Positions 49,857 through 60,571 of a stretch of 64,000 bases of DNA are shown one piece after another; the first letter of the stretch is position 1, and every line of letters begins with the position of its first letter. Made by a program: the position numbers and the translations under genes. A model generated the notes under the pieces. That model saw nothing but the letters and a program-made list of their open reading frames with translations. It did not search any database and was not told where the DNA came from. Source of the stretch: Paraphaeosphaeria minitans (Eukaryota > Ascomycota > Dothideomycetes > Pleosporales > Didymosphaeriaceae); the NCBI GenBank assembly GCA_015832175.1, contig WJXW01000001.1:2418001-2482000 (forward strand), read 5' to 3'.

Positions 49857-49904
49857 GCGCGGGCATGAGCTGATGGCGTGCACGAGCCGCCAAGCACGGT
49901 CCTA
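49857..49904 (-). repeat. Right terminal inverted repeat of P
   Basis: Complement carries CTTGGCGGCTCGTGCACGCC as in 3056-3106. The outer edge is TA at 49903-49904. GC-rich, no RIP signature. Confidence 0.85.
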
Positions 49905-50243
49905 CGTTGGGCTTGGAAGACATGGGGGAATTGGCATGGGGATCACATGCGTTAACCGTAGATAATCGAATTATGGTCATCCCGATGAAGCAGAAACTTG
50001 CTGAATGATCGAGAAATTCCAAAGTCTAGTTTGAGGTTCCAGAACAAGGTTCGCGAAACCGCAGGGTGAAGTTGACATTTCTCGAAACAGTTTCCGAAAG
50101 ATCTCCGCGCTTGGCACCTCAATCTTGCCCGATATCTCCGCCACTGTGATGACGTCCGACTTGCATCGTCCATTGTTTTTCCTTGTGGACTGTATCGAGA
50201 CCCCAGCAACCCAATCCATCCTGTACTATTCACACGTACATAG
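49905..50243. other. Spacer between P and the DUF1992 gene
   Basis: About 340 bp of normal composition, presumably the promoter and 5' leader of the gene at 50244. I see no further feature. Confidence 0.5.
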
Positions 50244-51971
50244 ATGCCCCCATCCGCTGCCTTGTCGCCATACATCTGCGCTCGCTGTGCGCGTGCCAAG
50301 CTTGCAGCTCAAGCTTCCCTCCCTATTTGCCACATCGCGCCCGCATCTGCGCGACGATATGTAGAGTCAGCTGCGCAACAGAAAGAGGATGGACAGAATG
50401 ATCAGTTTACCGATAATGAGAAGCACCATCAATACGGCGGAAGCTTGAGGGCACAAGAGAAGGGTGAAGGTGCTATGACGCGGAGACTTCGTGATATGAG
50501 CAACGAAGCTATGGAGACAGGCGGCCGCAGCGCACAGAAGATATTGTCTGAGGCTGGATTCAGCGAAGACCTGAAAAGGCAATTAGAGGAACGCATAGCG
50601 TCCGCAAGCTTCCGCGCCGAACACCGTAGTGCCTTCACCGAAACGGAGCTCCCGTCCACCGCCAGCCACCACACGCGCGACCTTGCGACTGCAGAAGCAT
50701 GGACTGGAACTGAGAGTATTCACGATGCGAGCTTGCGTATGCTCAACGACGCTCATAAACCGCTCAAGGTTCCAGGAGGAGGGAGGTCCGGGTCAACCGT
50801 ACCGCTGCCGCGCATGGTGGACACGGGACGGAGGAGTAATGCTGGCCAGGGTGTGCGACTAGCAAATGCGCGGGACAGAAGTGGTATGTATGCGAGCTTG
50901 AAGGATTCTGATATCGATGAGCAAGAACGGCAGAAACGCTTCCAGGTGATGAAAGATCGCTTTTCGCCACATGCGCGCGCTGTAGTGCCAGGAACTATCC
51001 AAGGACTTGCCGCACTCGCGCATGAACGCATTGAGAATGCAATTGCGCGTGGTGAGTTCAAGAATCTGCCCAATCGCGGGAAGGAAGTCGAACGCGACTA
51101 CAATGCTTCGAGTCCGTTCATCAACACCACCGAGTATTTCCTCAACAAAATGATCCAGAGACAAGATATTGTGCCACCATGGATCGAGGCACAGCAGGAG
51201 CTGACGGCCGTGGCGAGCAAGTTCCGCGGTAGACTACGTGCGGAGTGGAAAAGGCACGCCGCTCGGACGATTGCGAGTAAGGGCGGTACCTTGCAAGAGC
51301 AAATAAAGAAGGCCGAAGCATACGCCAAAGCCGAGCTGATTGCCAACCCGCAGAGAAAAAAGAAAGAAATTCTCAATGCCATAGAGGATGACGGTCGTGT
51401 TTCCCAGATCTCCTTGTCAAGCGAGCTGAAGCTGCCCTCACCAGGTTCGCCCGACGCAACCGTGTTCGAAGAAATAGTAACAGAAAAGGTCACTCTGGAT
51501 CCAGAAGCACAGACACAACCTACTGCTGAAGGGACACAGGCGTCACAGACGGCGGATATTCCTGTTGCTGCTTCTGCTTCTTCTACGCCTACAGTTACTC
51601 ACCCCTTCCGCGACCCTTTATGGGAGAATATCGAACACGCCTACCACAAGCTCGCCATCGAAGACCTAAACTCCAAGACACGGTCTTACAATCTACAAGC
51701 ACCAGAAATAGCAAGGAAGCCCTACTTTAGCCTCGAACGCGAACTCAAAGCCTGCTACGCCGATGCCGCACCTCAGCTGGCCGCTGCTATCCGCGAGAGA
51801 GCCGTCAAACCCATCCGCAAGACTGAAGGCTTCAGCCAGAGTCTTGTGGGCGGCGGAGGCGTCATGCATAGCTTGGCCGGGCAGAAGGTGAAGGTGGGGG
51901 ACGAGCGGGCAGAGAAGCAGTACGGGTTCAGGCAGCTCTGGAAGGACGTGTTTGGAGCGAAGGAAGCGTGA
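50244..51971 (+). CDS. DUF1992 (DnaJ subfamily C member 28-like) protein, probably mitochondrial
   Basis: 575 codons without intron. The first about 40 residues are rich in Ala, Arg and Ser with few acids, like a mitochondrial presequence, and include CARCARAK. Residues about 244-345 form the conserved DUF1992 region: ARAVVPGTIQGLAALAHERI, GEFKNLPNRGKEV, PFINTTEYFLNKMIQRQDIV, PPWIEAQQEL and RLRAEWKRHA. No J domain is visible, as is usual for fungal members. The C-terminal half has a Gln/Thr/Ala-rich linker and a second conserved block around PFRDPLWENIEHAYHKLAIE. The molecular role of this family is not settled; links to mitochondrial or Golgi trafficking have been proposed for relatives. It is the first gene right of the transposon block and shows no sign of RIP. 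Confidence 0.88.
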   Translation: MPPSAALSPYICARCARAKLAAQASLPICHIAPASARRYVESAAQQKEDGQNDQFTDNEKHHQYGGSLRAQEKGEGAMTRRLRDMSNEAMETGGRSAQKILSEAGFSEDLKRQLEERIASASFRAEHRSAFTETELPSTASHHTRDLATAEAWTGTESIHDASLRMLNDAHKPLKVPGGGRSGSTVPLPRMVDTGRRSNAGQGVRLANARDRSGMYASLKDSDIDEQERQKRFQVMKDRFSPHARAVVPGTIQGLAALAHERIENAIARGEFKNLPNRGKEVERDYNASSPFINTTEYFLNKMIQRQDIVPPWIEAQQELTAVASKFRGRLRAEWKRHAARTIASKGGTLQEQIKKAEAYAKAELIANPQRKKKEILNAIEDDGRVSQISLSSELKLPSPGSPDATVFEEIVTEKVTLDPEAQTQPTAEGTQASQTADIPVAASASSTPTVTHPFRDPLWENIEHAYHKLAIEDLNSKTRSYNLQAPEIARKPYFSLERELKACYADAAPQLAAAIRERAVKPIRKTEGFSQSLVGGGGVMHSLAGQKVKVGDERAEKQYGFRQLWKDVFGAKEA

Positions 51972-53346
51972 ACGAACAGCCCGAAAACTTTCGGGTGCTG
52001 AGCTTCTGCAACCACTGCCGTCTTCGAATTGATCATGATGCAATGAGTCAGTGTGCTAGCATGTTCGTGCATGTGCATATCCTGCACGCGTAGGATGAGG
52101 TCCGCCTTTGTCGCTGCGTCCCCATTATACACATATGCGTGCAGGTGATCACTCTACATTACCACATCCTCATTGATTGCATCGCCCATCCTCATCCGAC
52201 TTTCGGCCATTTCCTCCGACCACCTATCGGCCTCCCATGTACCACCCTGGTCACGTACCTACTATATAGATAACTGCATGCAGAAGCACATGGTATCCAC
52301 CTGCATGTTGATCTCAGAGAGCCATTCTCCGACACCTCCGCGTGCCCTTGGATGCGGCAGTCGCCTCGCCTCGACACCTCTCGCGACCGATCACACACGT
52401 TCGCTCGTTCAGCACACGCTCCTCACGCACTCTTGCACATGTCCGCGCCCAACATTCCAGTACAATCTGCATCTACCACGACCTTCGAAGGTACGACGTA
52501 CGAGGTACACAGCGTTGCAGGGCGCGCCTCGCAGAACCCTAGGCTGTCCCGGCACGCAAGTCCAAGCCTCCAATCCAACGCGTGAATGCCCTGCAACGCC
52601 GCACACGTACCTCTACATGCGCACCCGCGCACCCTGCAATTTCCACATACATGCCTGCCCCGCCCTACGCCTACCTGGTAAGCTCCAGGACCGGGCTGGG
52701 CTGCTGCAGCCACCCGACCGACCGACGTGCCTGTACATGTCGATACCACCCAGCAATACGAACGGGCAAATTGCATGTGCTGGAGCGTGCTCCGTGATTA
52801 ACGGGTGGCTAGACTCGACGCGCGCAAGAGACGCAGCGGCTGTTGGCGGCGGATGCAGGTGTACTACATGGGTATGGCAGTGATGTGTTACCTATCTGAT
52901 CGCGATTACGCACTGAATTGCGCACAAATTACTACTGATCAATCAGATACAAACACCTCACATTTTTCCTCACGATACGTACGCTGGAAATGTGCCATGA
53001 TCATCATTGGCCCACGTTTGCATTATGCCACTGCCATGGACCCACACTCGGGGTGATGGAATACTGTACTTTCTACGATAAACATACACAACTCATACAA
53101 ATACAACCGCGATCATCTCCCACACACCCCGAACCCCTGCCCTTCCGATCGAATCGATCTTATCGTCATTAACTCCTCGCCACGGTATCCAAGCCGACCC
53201 ACGATGCGCTAAATTCCACATTACCATTGCATCAGAATCGAGGAACGCCATGCTTTTCCGGCCTGCCATCTCAGGTCAGAGTATGGCGTACGCCACCATG
53301 CACACATTCGTGTCATGGGTAACATAACATACCTTCAAAGCAACAT
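51972..53346. other. Intergenic spacer
   Basis: About 1.4 kb. Several long open frames exist on both strands (the longest plus frame is 52173-52883) but they overlap each other, are rich in Pro/Thr/Cys/Arg and resemble no protein, so I take them as chance frames in GC-rich DNA. It holds the 3' ends of the two convergent flanking genes. Confidence 0.5.
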
Positions 53347-55791
53347 CTACGGCAACGACGCGTCCCACCTCGTGTCAGATCCACCTCCTGACTGACGGCC
53401 CACCGCTCCAACACTAACCGCGCTATCCCTCCTCACTCTTCTCTTGCCCTTGGTGGTGGCTTCAGCCACGATCCTGTAGTTGGGTGTAGATTCGCGTAGG
53501 CCTGTTGGAGATGCACGCGATTCGTCCAGATGTTCACCCGGCTGCGTTGTGGCTGCACCGCCGCAACCCACTCCAGCGGTATGCGTGCCCACCCCGTCGT
53601 ATGGCTGACAGAAACAGACGCGAAGCGCGTGGGCAGCTCCAAGCCCGATGACGTCTTTGTCAGGTACAGTGTCCATTTGAAGCACTCGACGCTTCCGCAA
53701 TGTTTTGCCTTTCTTCCGGATTTCTTTTGCCGGTGTACGATCTCCTCGTTTGCAAGAAGAATTTGACGATAGCAAAGAAGAAGTGTTGACTGCTAAATGA
53801 TTCGCCTCCCTCGTGCGAAGACAAGACATCGACTGTCCGATCCTTGAGCGTTTCGGTGGATACTGCCTGACGCCACTGTGTGGATCGAGATTAGGTGGGC
53901 GTATCACTCCACCGCAACCAAGCACTTGCGAATTGGCAATCATGATCGCTTGAGAAGGTAACGCTATTTCAGAATCGCACACCGATCCAATACTCAACCT
54001 TTCCACCCTGTGATACTTATGCTGGTGGCGCAGATGCTCGGGAAGTGGGGCAATCGATTGGGGAAGGGTGGTCAATGGGACAAGTGCAGGACGCGCCGGT
54101 GGGTTCGCAAAAGCGACAGACAGCGCCGACTGTGCGGACGGTAAATTCGCGCCGTTGTAGTATGAGGTTTTGGTTGTCGGTGTGCCTGAGAAGTACGACT
54201 CCGAACGCGAACGCGAACGCGAGCTCGATGTTGGAGTACGTGCGGGCGATGCAGATAATGTCTGGATCAAATTTCCAGAAGGTGAATAGAAGGCCAACTG
54301 AGGCGAGGTCAGGTTCTGGTGTACAATACCTTCTGCTGCCGCGATCGGTAGAAGAGATGCCAGTGCAGAAGAGGTAATGGAACGAGGACGAAGTGGCTTG
54401 ACCCCTTCAACCTTCAATGCGGGCTTTGGTGGTTTCTGTGTCTTTCCAGGTTCCTTCGGGCTGAACCACACCGGAGTCACGGAGCGCCGTGTCGGATGCG
54501 AAATGTCAGGTTGCACGTCGAGATCGATTCCTAATACTGTTCCCGAATAGGACGTTGACATGGTGCTACAGAAGCTGGCGTTGCGGCTTGCATAGCGCGC
54601 GAAATCATCGAGCGACCCTCCATCGTCGCTGAGAATGAAAGCGCCGTCTGGTGTGTAGCGAGTAGCGAGCTCGTCTCTACTACGACTAAGGGCCGTTGTG
54701 GCTGCATGGCGAACGTGATCTAGGGCCGCATCGCGTGGTACAGTACACGCTGATGGCAACACTTCATCGCCGAATTGAAGACGCGATAGTTCAGGTATCA
54801 GAGGAAGCCGAAGCCCAACTGGCGCTGTCTGTGTCTCGATGGTCGAAGTTGAGCCATGCGATTGAGATGTAAAGCCATCAGCCAAAGACTTTGTTTTCGA
54901 CTTAGGGACCACCTGGGGCCCCGACACGTGGTGTGGTGAAGATGGTGTCGGCTGCAAGAGCGTCGTGGCCGCCGAAGTAAAGGGAAACGGCGCCTGTGAA
55001 TCAGGTTTCATGGGTGCTATTTCATCAGTCTGTGCCGATGGTCTGACATCAAACCACTGATTAGGCATTGGTACATCCGTGCCCGAGGACGAACGAGAAC
55101 GAGAACGAGAACGGCTTCGCGTATTGCTGCGTACTTTTGTTAAGACACCACGAAAGAAGCCTTTTAGGCTCTTGGGTTTCACGTCCAGATTGAGTTCAGG
55201 GATTTGGGGGATCGGAGATTCCTGAACAGTCAGGGGGACCAACCTACTGACTGTCTGTTCATCTTGGTCTTTTTCTTGTACCCTGTTGAGCGCGCCATGG
55301 TCCAGACTTCGCGTGTGTCTGTGTGAAGCATGTCCGGGTGGAGCTTCTTCGACGGCGCAAATCGCAGGGAAACGACCAACACCAAGTAGAGAGCCGGGAG
55401 AATTGAGGGTTGAGACTGAAACTTGCTCGACAATGGTGGCCAGGGGCACTCCATTGGATCGGTTTGCAAGCCTAACTGCGACGCTGGGAGGCACAGGGCG
55501 TGATCTGTCCTGTTGCTGCTCCGCGTACCCTGGGGCTGATTGAACATGGGCTACATGTTGAGACCATGTGCCACCACCGCCATGCTGATCCGCACCATTT
55601 AGAGTCGAGGTAGACGAGGAGTCTGTATCGAAGAAAGCTTTGTAGCAGGCGAAGGGATGCTGACCAGGCACACGGCCACGGCGAGAGTGGCTGACCGTGT
55701 GATGCGGTGTGGCATCGCCCAGGCCAAGAGTCTGCCGTTGATCATCGGTGCATCCATTGTGCCGAGGAGATTGGGGCCGGGGAGGCGACAT
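53347..55791 (-). CDS. Large disordered hypothetical protein, Ser/Arg/Pro-rich
   Basis: 814 codons from the first ATG in frame (55791); the frame stays open to 55884 but without an ATG. I do not recognise a domain. Composition is low-complexity and disordered, with SR-dipeptide runs at about residues 225-240 (RSRSRSRSRSS) and near the middle (SSSRSRSRSES), the first preceded by KSLKGFFRGVLTKVR, a short basic amphipathic stretch. Other readable islands are DDGGSLDDFARYASRNASFC, a SVTPVWFSPKEPG run, AREIRKKGKTLRKRRVL-like basic sequence and VCFCQPYDGVG near the C-terminus. Such islands in a disordered protein suggest a conserved but unnamed Pleosporalean regulator or scaffold. An upstream coding exon cannot be excluded. 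Confidence 0.65.
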   Translation of the reverse strand: MSPPRPQSPRHNGCTDDQRQTLGLGDATPHHTVSHSRRGRVPGQHPFACYKAFFDTDSSSTSTLNGADQHGGGGTWSQHVAHVQSAPGYAEQQQDRSRPVPPSVAVRLANRSNGVPLATIVEQVSVSTLNSPGSLLGVGRFPAICAVEEAPPGHASHRHTRSLDHGALNRVQEKDQDEQTVSRLVPLTVQESPIPQIPELNLDVKPKSLKGFFRGVLTKVRSNTRSRSRSRSRSSSGTDVPMPNQWFDVRPSAQTDEIAPMKPDSQAPFPFTSAATTLLQPTPSSPHHVSGPQVVPKSKTKSLADGFTSQSHGSTSTIETQTAPVGLRLPLIPELSRLQFGDEVLPSACTVPRDAALDHVRHAATTALSRSRDELATRYTPDGAFILSDDGGSLDDFARYASRNASFCSTMSTSYSGTVLGIDLDVQPDISHPTRRSVTPVWFSPKEPGKTQKPPKPALKVEGVKPLRPRSITSSALASLLPIAAAEGIVHQNLTSPQLAFYSPSGNLIQTLSASPARTPTSSSRSRSRSESYFSGTPTTKTSYYNGANLPSAQSALSVAFANPPARPALVPLTTLPQSIAPLPEHLRHQHKYHRVERLSIGSVCDSEIALPSQAIMIANSQVLGCGGVIRPPNLDPHSGVRQYPPKRSRIGQSMSCLRTREANHLAVNTSSLLSSNSSCKRGDRTPAKEIRKKGKTLRKRRVLQMDTVPDKDVIGLGAAHALRVCFCQPYDGVGTHTAGVGCGGAATTQPGEHLDESRASPTGLRESTPNYRIVAEATTKGKRRVRRDSAVSVGAVGRQSGGGSDTRWDASLP

Positions 55792-57927
55792 TGTTCTGCC
55801 AATGCCGATGCCGATGCCGCAGGTGGTGCGCGGGTCACAATGTGATGGAGAGGCGCCAGATCTGAAGGAGGTGCCCGACGGCACCTCTGTCGCTTCTGCA
55901 TTGGCTGGTGGCGCCCAGGGAAGGCAGCGCCTGCTGGCAGAAAGGCAGCAAAGAGCCGCCAGACGGTCGCTCTCACCGCTTGATCAAGAGTTTCACAAGC
56001 CAGCCAAGGGCATGATTGAGTGCTTTCGATAGTGTAGAAGATGCTTCCGATTCCGATCCAAATGGCCCCATACCTATGCATTGCGCATGTTGGCCGCCGT
56101 TGTCCGATTATCCGGATGCACCTCGGCGATGCTCTCCAGCGAATAGAAATCGACAGCGCCCCCGACCAACGCTCCGCCAATGGGATGAGTGCCCTCCGAA
56201 CCTACCTTGATCAAAAGAGTAAGAAAGTGAAGGCGTTGCAACAACCTGGCATGCCATCCACTTCATGCTGCATGCAGTGGGCTTCTGCAGCTTGAGCTTG
56301 TCAATTCAAGCCGCCAGGGGCGCAGGTTAATCGGTCAATGGCTGCTGCCCAAAAGGGCGGGTGCACTGATCGATGGACCACTGCGATATCCGTGTGACAT
56401 CAATTCATCGAGGAGAAACCTAGACAATAGCGACTTGTAATGGCAACCATCTTCCTCATTGCCAGCACGGCCAGGTGCTCTGGTCCTGTGGCAAAAGGCG
56501 TTGAATGGTCCAATATCAATCCCTCGGGCGCCAGAGACTGTGTTTTTAGTCAGGTCTTGACGTTTGAGAATGCCTGTTCGATGTTAATGAATCCACCGTC
56601 ATTTACCGAGGCGTAGCCTGCCCTGTAGCCTTTGCTTGTCCAATTCGCCGTGGGGCCGACTGGGCTGAACCCATGCAGAGTAGCCTCGTACTACTAGCGA
56701 CGCATTTCGTTCCCGTGCTAAGGCTGTACCGCACCTGGCAGCATGCAAGATATACAGACTATGGAAGTGTAGCTGCTCGGCTAGACGCCAGCAACATGTA
56801 GCTCTGCGAACATCGGAATGTCGAGAATGGTTCTCGAGGTTGGAAGCCAGTACAAGATGCCGTCCGAAATGGAGAAGAGTGATCCGCAAATAGTGCCTTG
56901 TGACGAGAAGCCAGCTCTTTCCCGAAATAAAACACACTCAAGGCGATTGCACTGAGCCATTTTCCTCGAATCCCGGCCATTCTGATGCATCTGGATATAT
57001 GCCCGATATCCGAAATTTGCTGAAAATAGTGTCTTTGACGAAGGTTTGCCATGCGGTACGCTGCAGCCAAATCAGACCCTAGGGCGCACATGTAGCCGCA
57101 AGCCGTGTACTTTCTTTTAAAAAAAAAACACTGGCCACCGTTTGTGAGGCATGAACTGATGCTTCAGACGATGCAGCATCTGACGTTTTCTTCGTAAATC
57201 AGATGACTTCTCGTGCGCTTCTGTGAAGTAACTCGCGTGCAAGCAAAGCCAGAAGCGGATGGCTTGTGCCCCCTGATCAAAGGTCGCGCCGTTTGTCTAT
57301 AATCGATTGCGAGCATACGAGGTATGGCTGCGTTGCTGCTGATATTACCGCACGATTGCCCCCCCCGGGAGCTCCGCACTAGTCATTTTCGTAGTGTGCT
57401 AATTAGTAAGGTTGCTGATGTTCCCTGAGACCATGCCTAGTAGCGGCGCCAATTTGTATCGTACGGGCGCAAGTGCCATGCGCGGGAGCGAACATGGCGT
57501 ACATATCCTGACACGACGTGGGTGATCGACAGTACCGAGGGACGGTCCTTAGGATCCAATTGTGGAGGTATCGCCCAATACTGCTCTCGTCAAGGACACC
57601 TCCATGCGAGATGGCGGCGCTGGAGCGACATAGGTATGAGAGTATTCTTGGAAGCAGTTGTGCCTCATTCTTTGTCGGATCCGGCCGTACCCTGGCTCGG
57701 GGAATTTGCGCCGAAGAGCCGTCCGATCTGCGAATAAAGGTTTTGCGGGATGCAGATAGCACTTGAAGAAAGTGAGACTGTTCTCAGGCGAATGCTTCGT
57801 CAGACCGGGCCCGCGCTGAAACGTCTATAAAGGGAGTAACCGGCAGAGAGTCGCTTAGGTGTTGAACGTGTGTGCGTCCTCGTCTCCAATATTCAATTCC
57901 GACCTTGCAGACACCCCCGTCGTAAGG
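55792..57927. other. Intergenic spacer
   Basis: About 2.1 kb between divergent genes. Overlapping short frames on both strands show no domain or motif. A run of ten or more A lies at about 57118-57129 and a short C run at 57359-57366. I see no gene. Confidence 0.5.
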
Positions 57928-58533
57928 ATGGGAAAGTCTCCGTTCGCAAAGAGTAGTCCCAAAACAGCGCTCATCGAACGAGTCGGGTTGTACGGCCCCA
58001 ACGGCGACTCCATCTATCGGCTATTATATGTCAGTACAGTCTCGACGTAGTTAGTTAATTCTTACGCGGTAATTATCCAGAACGAAGCGGAACAGGGAAG
58101 AGACAGATTGAGTGGTGACTACAACAGCTTGACCAAAATTTCCATGAAAGAAGGGGCCCGCGCTCCGTACAAGTGGGATGATTTGTCCGAGACAGCTAGG
58201 CACAGGGAAATATTAAATATCGTCCGAACGGCGAGTGTGTACACAAGGCCATACTACCAATTGGGTCGATGGATGACAACCGAGGAAGAAAACTGGGTAG
58301 CAGAGTGGTTTCTCTGGCACAGCTTTCGCTTCCGAGACAATCGGAATAGCCCGGCTGCTGGGCAGCATTTGACCGGTGGCCACCCTGCCGCGAGCAATGG
58401 TCCAGGTCAAGGAGGTGATTTTCCAGGCGAGGGATCTGTCGCGAACAAGGCGCAGCTAACTACTGCTCAGGTGCATCGGCCACTCCGTACTGGAAGACAG
58501 TCCTCTAGTGACCCCGGAGAACTTTGCACCTAG
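57928..58533 (+). CDS. Small two-exon hypothetical protein
   Basis: I propose exons 57928-58029 and 58081-58533 with a 51-bp intron (GTCAGT..TTATCCAG), giving 184 residues. Exon 1 reads MGKSPFAKSSPKTALIERVG, then LYGPNGDSIYRLLY; exon 2 continues NEAEQGRDRLSGDYNSLTKI in the same frame. The middle part has YKWDDLSETARHREI and GRWMTTEEENWVAEWFLWHS, a helical, Trp-rich stretch that could resemble a Myb-like or homeobox-like helix, but I cannot assign it. The C-terminal 60 residues are Gly/Ser/Gln-rich. No homologous family recognised. The gene could be lineage-specific or a false call. Confidence 0.45.
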
Positions 58534-60571
58534 AACACAAGGTTCGACTGCATGCCTACACAGCAACACGTTCGTACATGCAGCTTCCGATGGGGTTTCT
58601 GGTAGACGTGGAACAACAAGTACGGATGTGACACTTCCGTCATCCCTCCAGACACCGCTTCCTCCCGCCTCCTCGAAACAATTTCGGTTTCTCACCTTCT
58701 GAGAATTATGGCTATCTCTCGGCTCTTTGACTATGTACACTCTTCGAAAACTTTCGGTATATTGCAATACCAAAAAAAAGCTCGTTGTTCAAGCTGGGAA
58801 GCAGAACGCTCGCTCGGTTAGAAGGGATGCCTTTTTCTGTCTCTTTTGATCTTGGAACAGGTTTCAATTCGGACTTTGTACCCTAAACATTTAAGACAGG
58901 CTCCCATGCGGTGTGTTCCTGGTCCAGTGTGAGGTTGTGAAGCTTGTGGGCTGCGGCCAACGGGCTCGATATCTTCATAAGTCGCCCATTGTTGTGCCTA
59001 TGACGTCGGTGGGTCAAGGAATGGCGATCATCTGGACGCCAAGTGCTCGCGACTATTGTTAAGATGCAGGGAGATAGAGTGGTGAGGTCGGGTCAAGCTT
59101 CAACGCATGTGCGCTTGAACGGTTCCATGGACCTAATATGGGTACCTACGACCAGCCGATCAATGCGGGAGCAACCACGACTATTGGAAACTTGCCTTGA
59201 AGGTGTGGTAGGTAGCAGCTCAACACCATGGCAGCTCAATGTGACAACGAAAGGGGGGAATATGGCAGCCCGGGCATGCGACTCGGATATCAAACCCGGC
59301 AGCGAATACCTAGCTACCGAGCATTGACGCAATGACCATAGCAGTGAACAATTACCGCGACAACAAGCACGGAATTCTGGAGCATCTATACAGACTGACT
59401 ACCGGAATTCTGTACCCGGTGTACGGGCCCACCATACAAACTAGGTCTCGCGCCCGGTGGAACAGACCGATTATCTCGCCCGTGCAAGAAGAACCTTGAT
59501 TCCGAGCACTGATCCCACAGGCACCCTGATGTCTGTAGCGTAAGGCCATTCTCGCGCCATCTCTACACCATGCCTCACCACAGTAGTATGGCACTGCATT
59601 CCCAACCACATCCTCCACCGTTCATCACCGCGCCGCTCTCCCGGGACAGCTCCGGCAACGCAACGTGGGTATATGTGGCTCCTCAGGGATGCTTTGCGTT
59701 AAACTTTACGATATGCCCGCAGTGCAGTGCAGCGCAGTGCAGAGTGCGTTTCTCCGTCCCGTACCACTACGCTCCAGCGCGCTCCCCTCATGATGTACAC
59801 TAGTCCAAGGCAGCATCTTGTTTCCATGGAGCTACGCCATCGCCTCCACTAGCAAATATCCACATCCCAAGCATGAAACCGACACCCCGTAAATCCCTCC
59901 GTCTTCTCTTCCTGCAGGCCAGGATCTGGCCGGAGGGCCCAGACCGCACCCCAACGAATGGCGGCGTGCGTATATAGTTCTACCTAGGCGTCAGCAATCA
60001 AGCACAGGTACGCGGTGCCGTCGACAAAGTGAACGGATTTGGATGTAGCAAGGGGATCAGGGAGACCGGCTGCATGGAGGGGGCCGTCTTGTCTTGTCTG
60101 AAGCTATGCTATCGGTTGTATGTGGTTATGTCTGCACGTCAAGATAAACGGTATAGTATCACAGAATATCTGCTTGCGCAGGCGAACAAGTGGTGTAGTC
60201 AGTACCAGTATCAGTAGATGATAGACGGAATCGGTGGTCACTACGGGTATGAATTTAAACGCATGACACTGTGTAACCTGAATATGGGATCTACAATGTC
60301 TGAGAAAGACAAGTAAAGCAATTCAGACGCCTCCGCTATGCATTGAAAACAGAAAAGATTCTCCAGACGGTGACGGCCATACCCGACGCTCACCTACATT
60401 CAGCCATAGCCAGCCGGAAAGCACCACCATTAATATGTCTGGCCCTACTACCGCTCGCGGACTCTTCTCCGCTTCTGCGCCAATTCAATCCAGGCCGGCA
60501 CTCGAGTGACCGGCACGATATCCGGGTCCCAGCACCCGAGCAGAAGCATCTCAACCGCAGCTCTCTGCCCA
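58534..60571. other. Intergenic spacer
   Basis: About 2 kb. Open frames at 59043-59332 and 59570-59803 have no recognisable content. A short GCAGTGCAGTGCAGCGCAGT repeat lies near 59718-59742. No RNA gene seen. Confidence 0.45.

Larger units (their letters stand above)
3056..49904 (+). mobile_element. P: pogo/Fot1-like DNA transposon, split by the whole nested LTR cluster
   Basis: Outermost element of the nest. Its halves are 3056-5005 and 49718-49904, so the unbroken element was about 2.1 kb, typical of fungal pogo/Fot1 elements. About 48-50 bp inverted repeats bound it, each with TA at its outer edge (3056-3057 and 49903-49904), as expected for the Tc1/mariner superfamily. The left half carries a transposase pseudogene on the plus strand. 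LTR element Z inserted downstream of it, leaving ATTAG on both sides (5001-5005 and 49713-49717). The ends are GC-rich and unmutated whereas the centre is strongly RIP-mutated. Confidence 0.82.

Noticed and set aside
52173..52883. 236-codon plus-strand open frame
   Set aside because: Overlaps equally long frames on both strands, has biased Pro/Thr/Cys/Arg composition and no known motif, so it is best seen as chance in GC-rich spacer.
55599..56180. 193-codon minus-strand open frame
   Set aside because: It overlaps the 5' part of the gene at 53347-55791 in another frame and shows no recognisable protein pattern.
59043..59803. Short open frames on both strands
   Set aside because: No ATG context, introns or motif that would support any of them as a gene.
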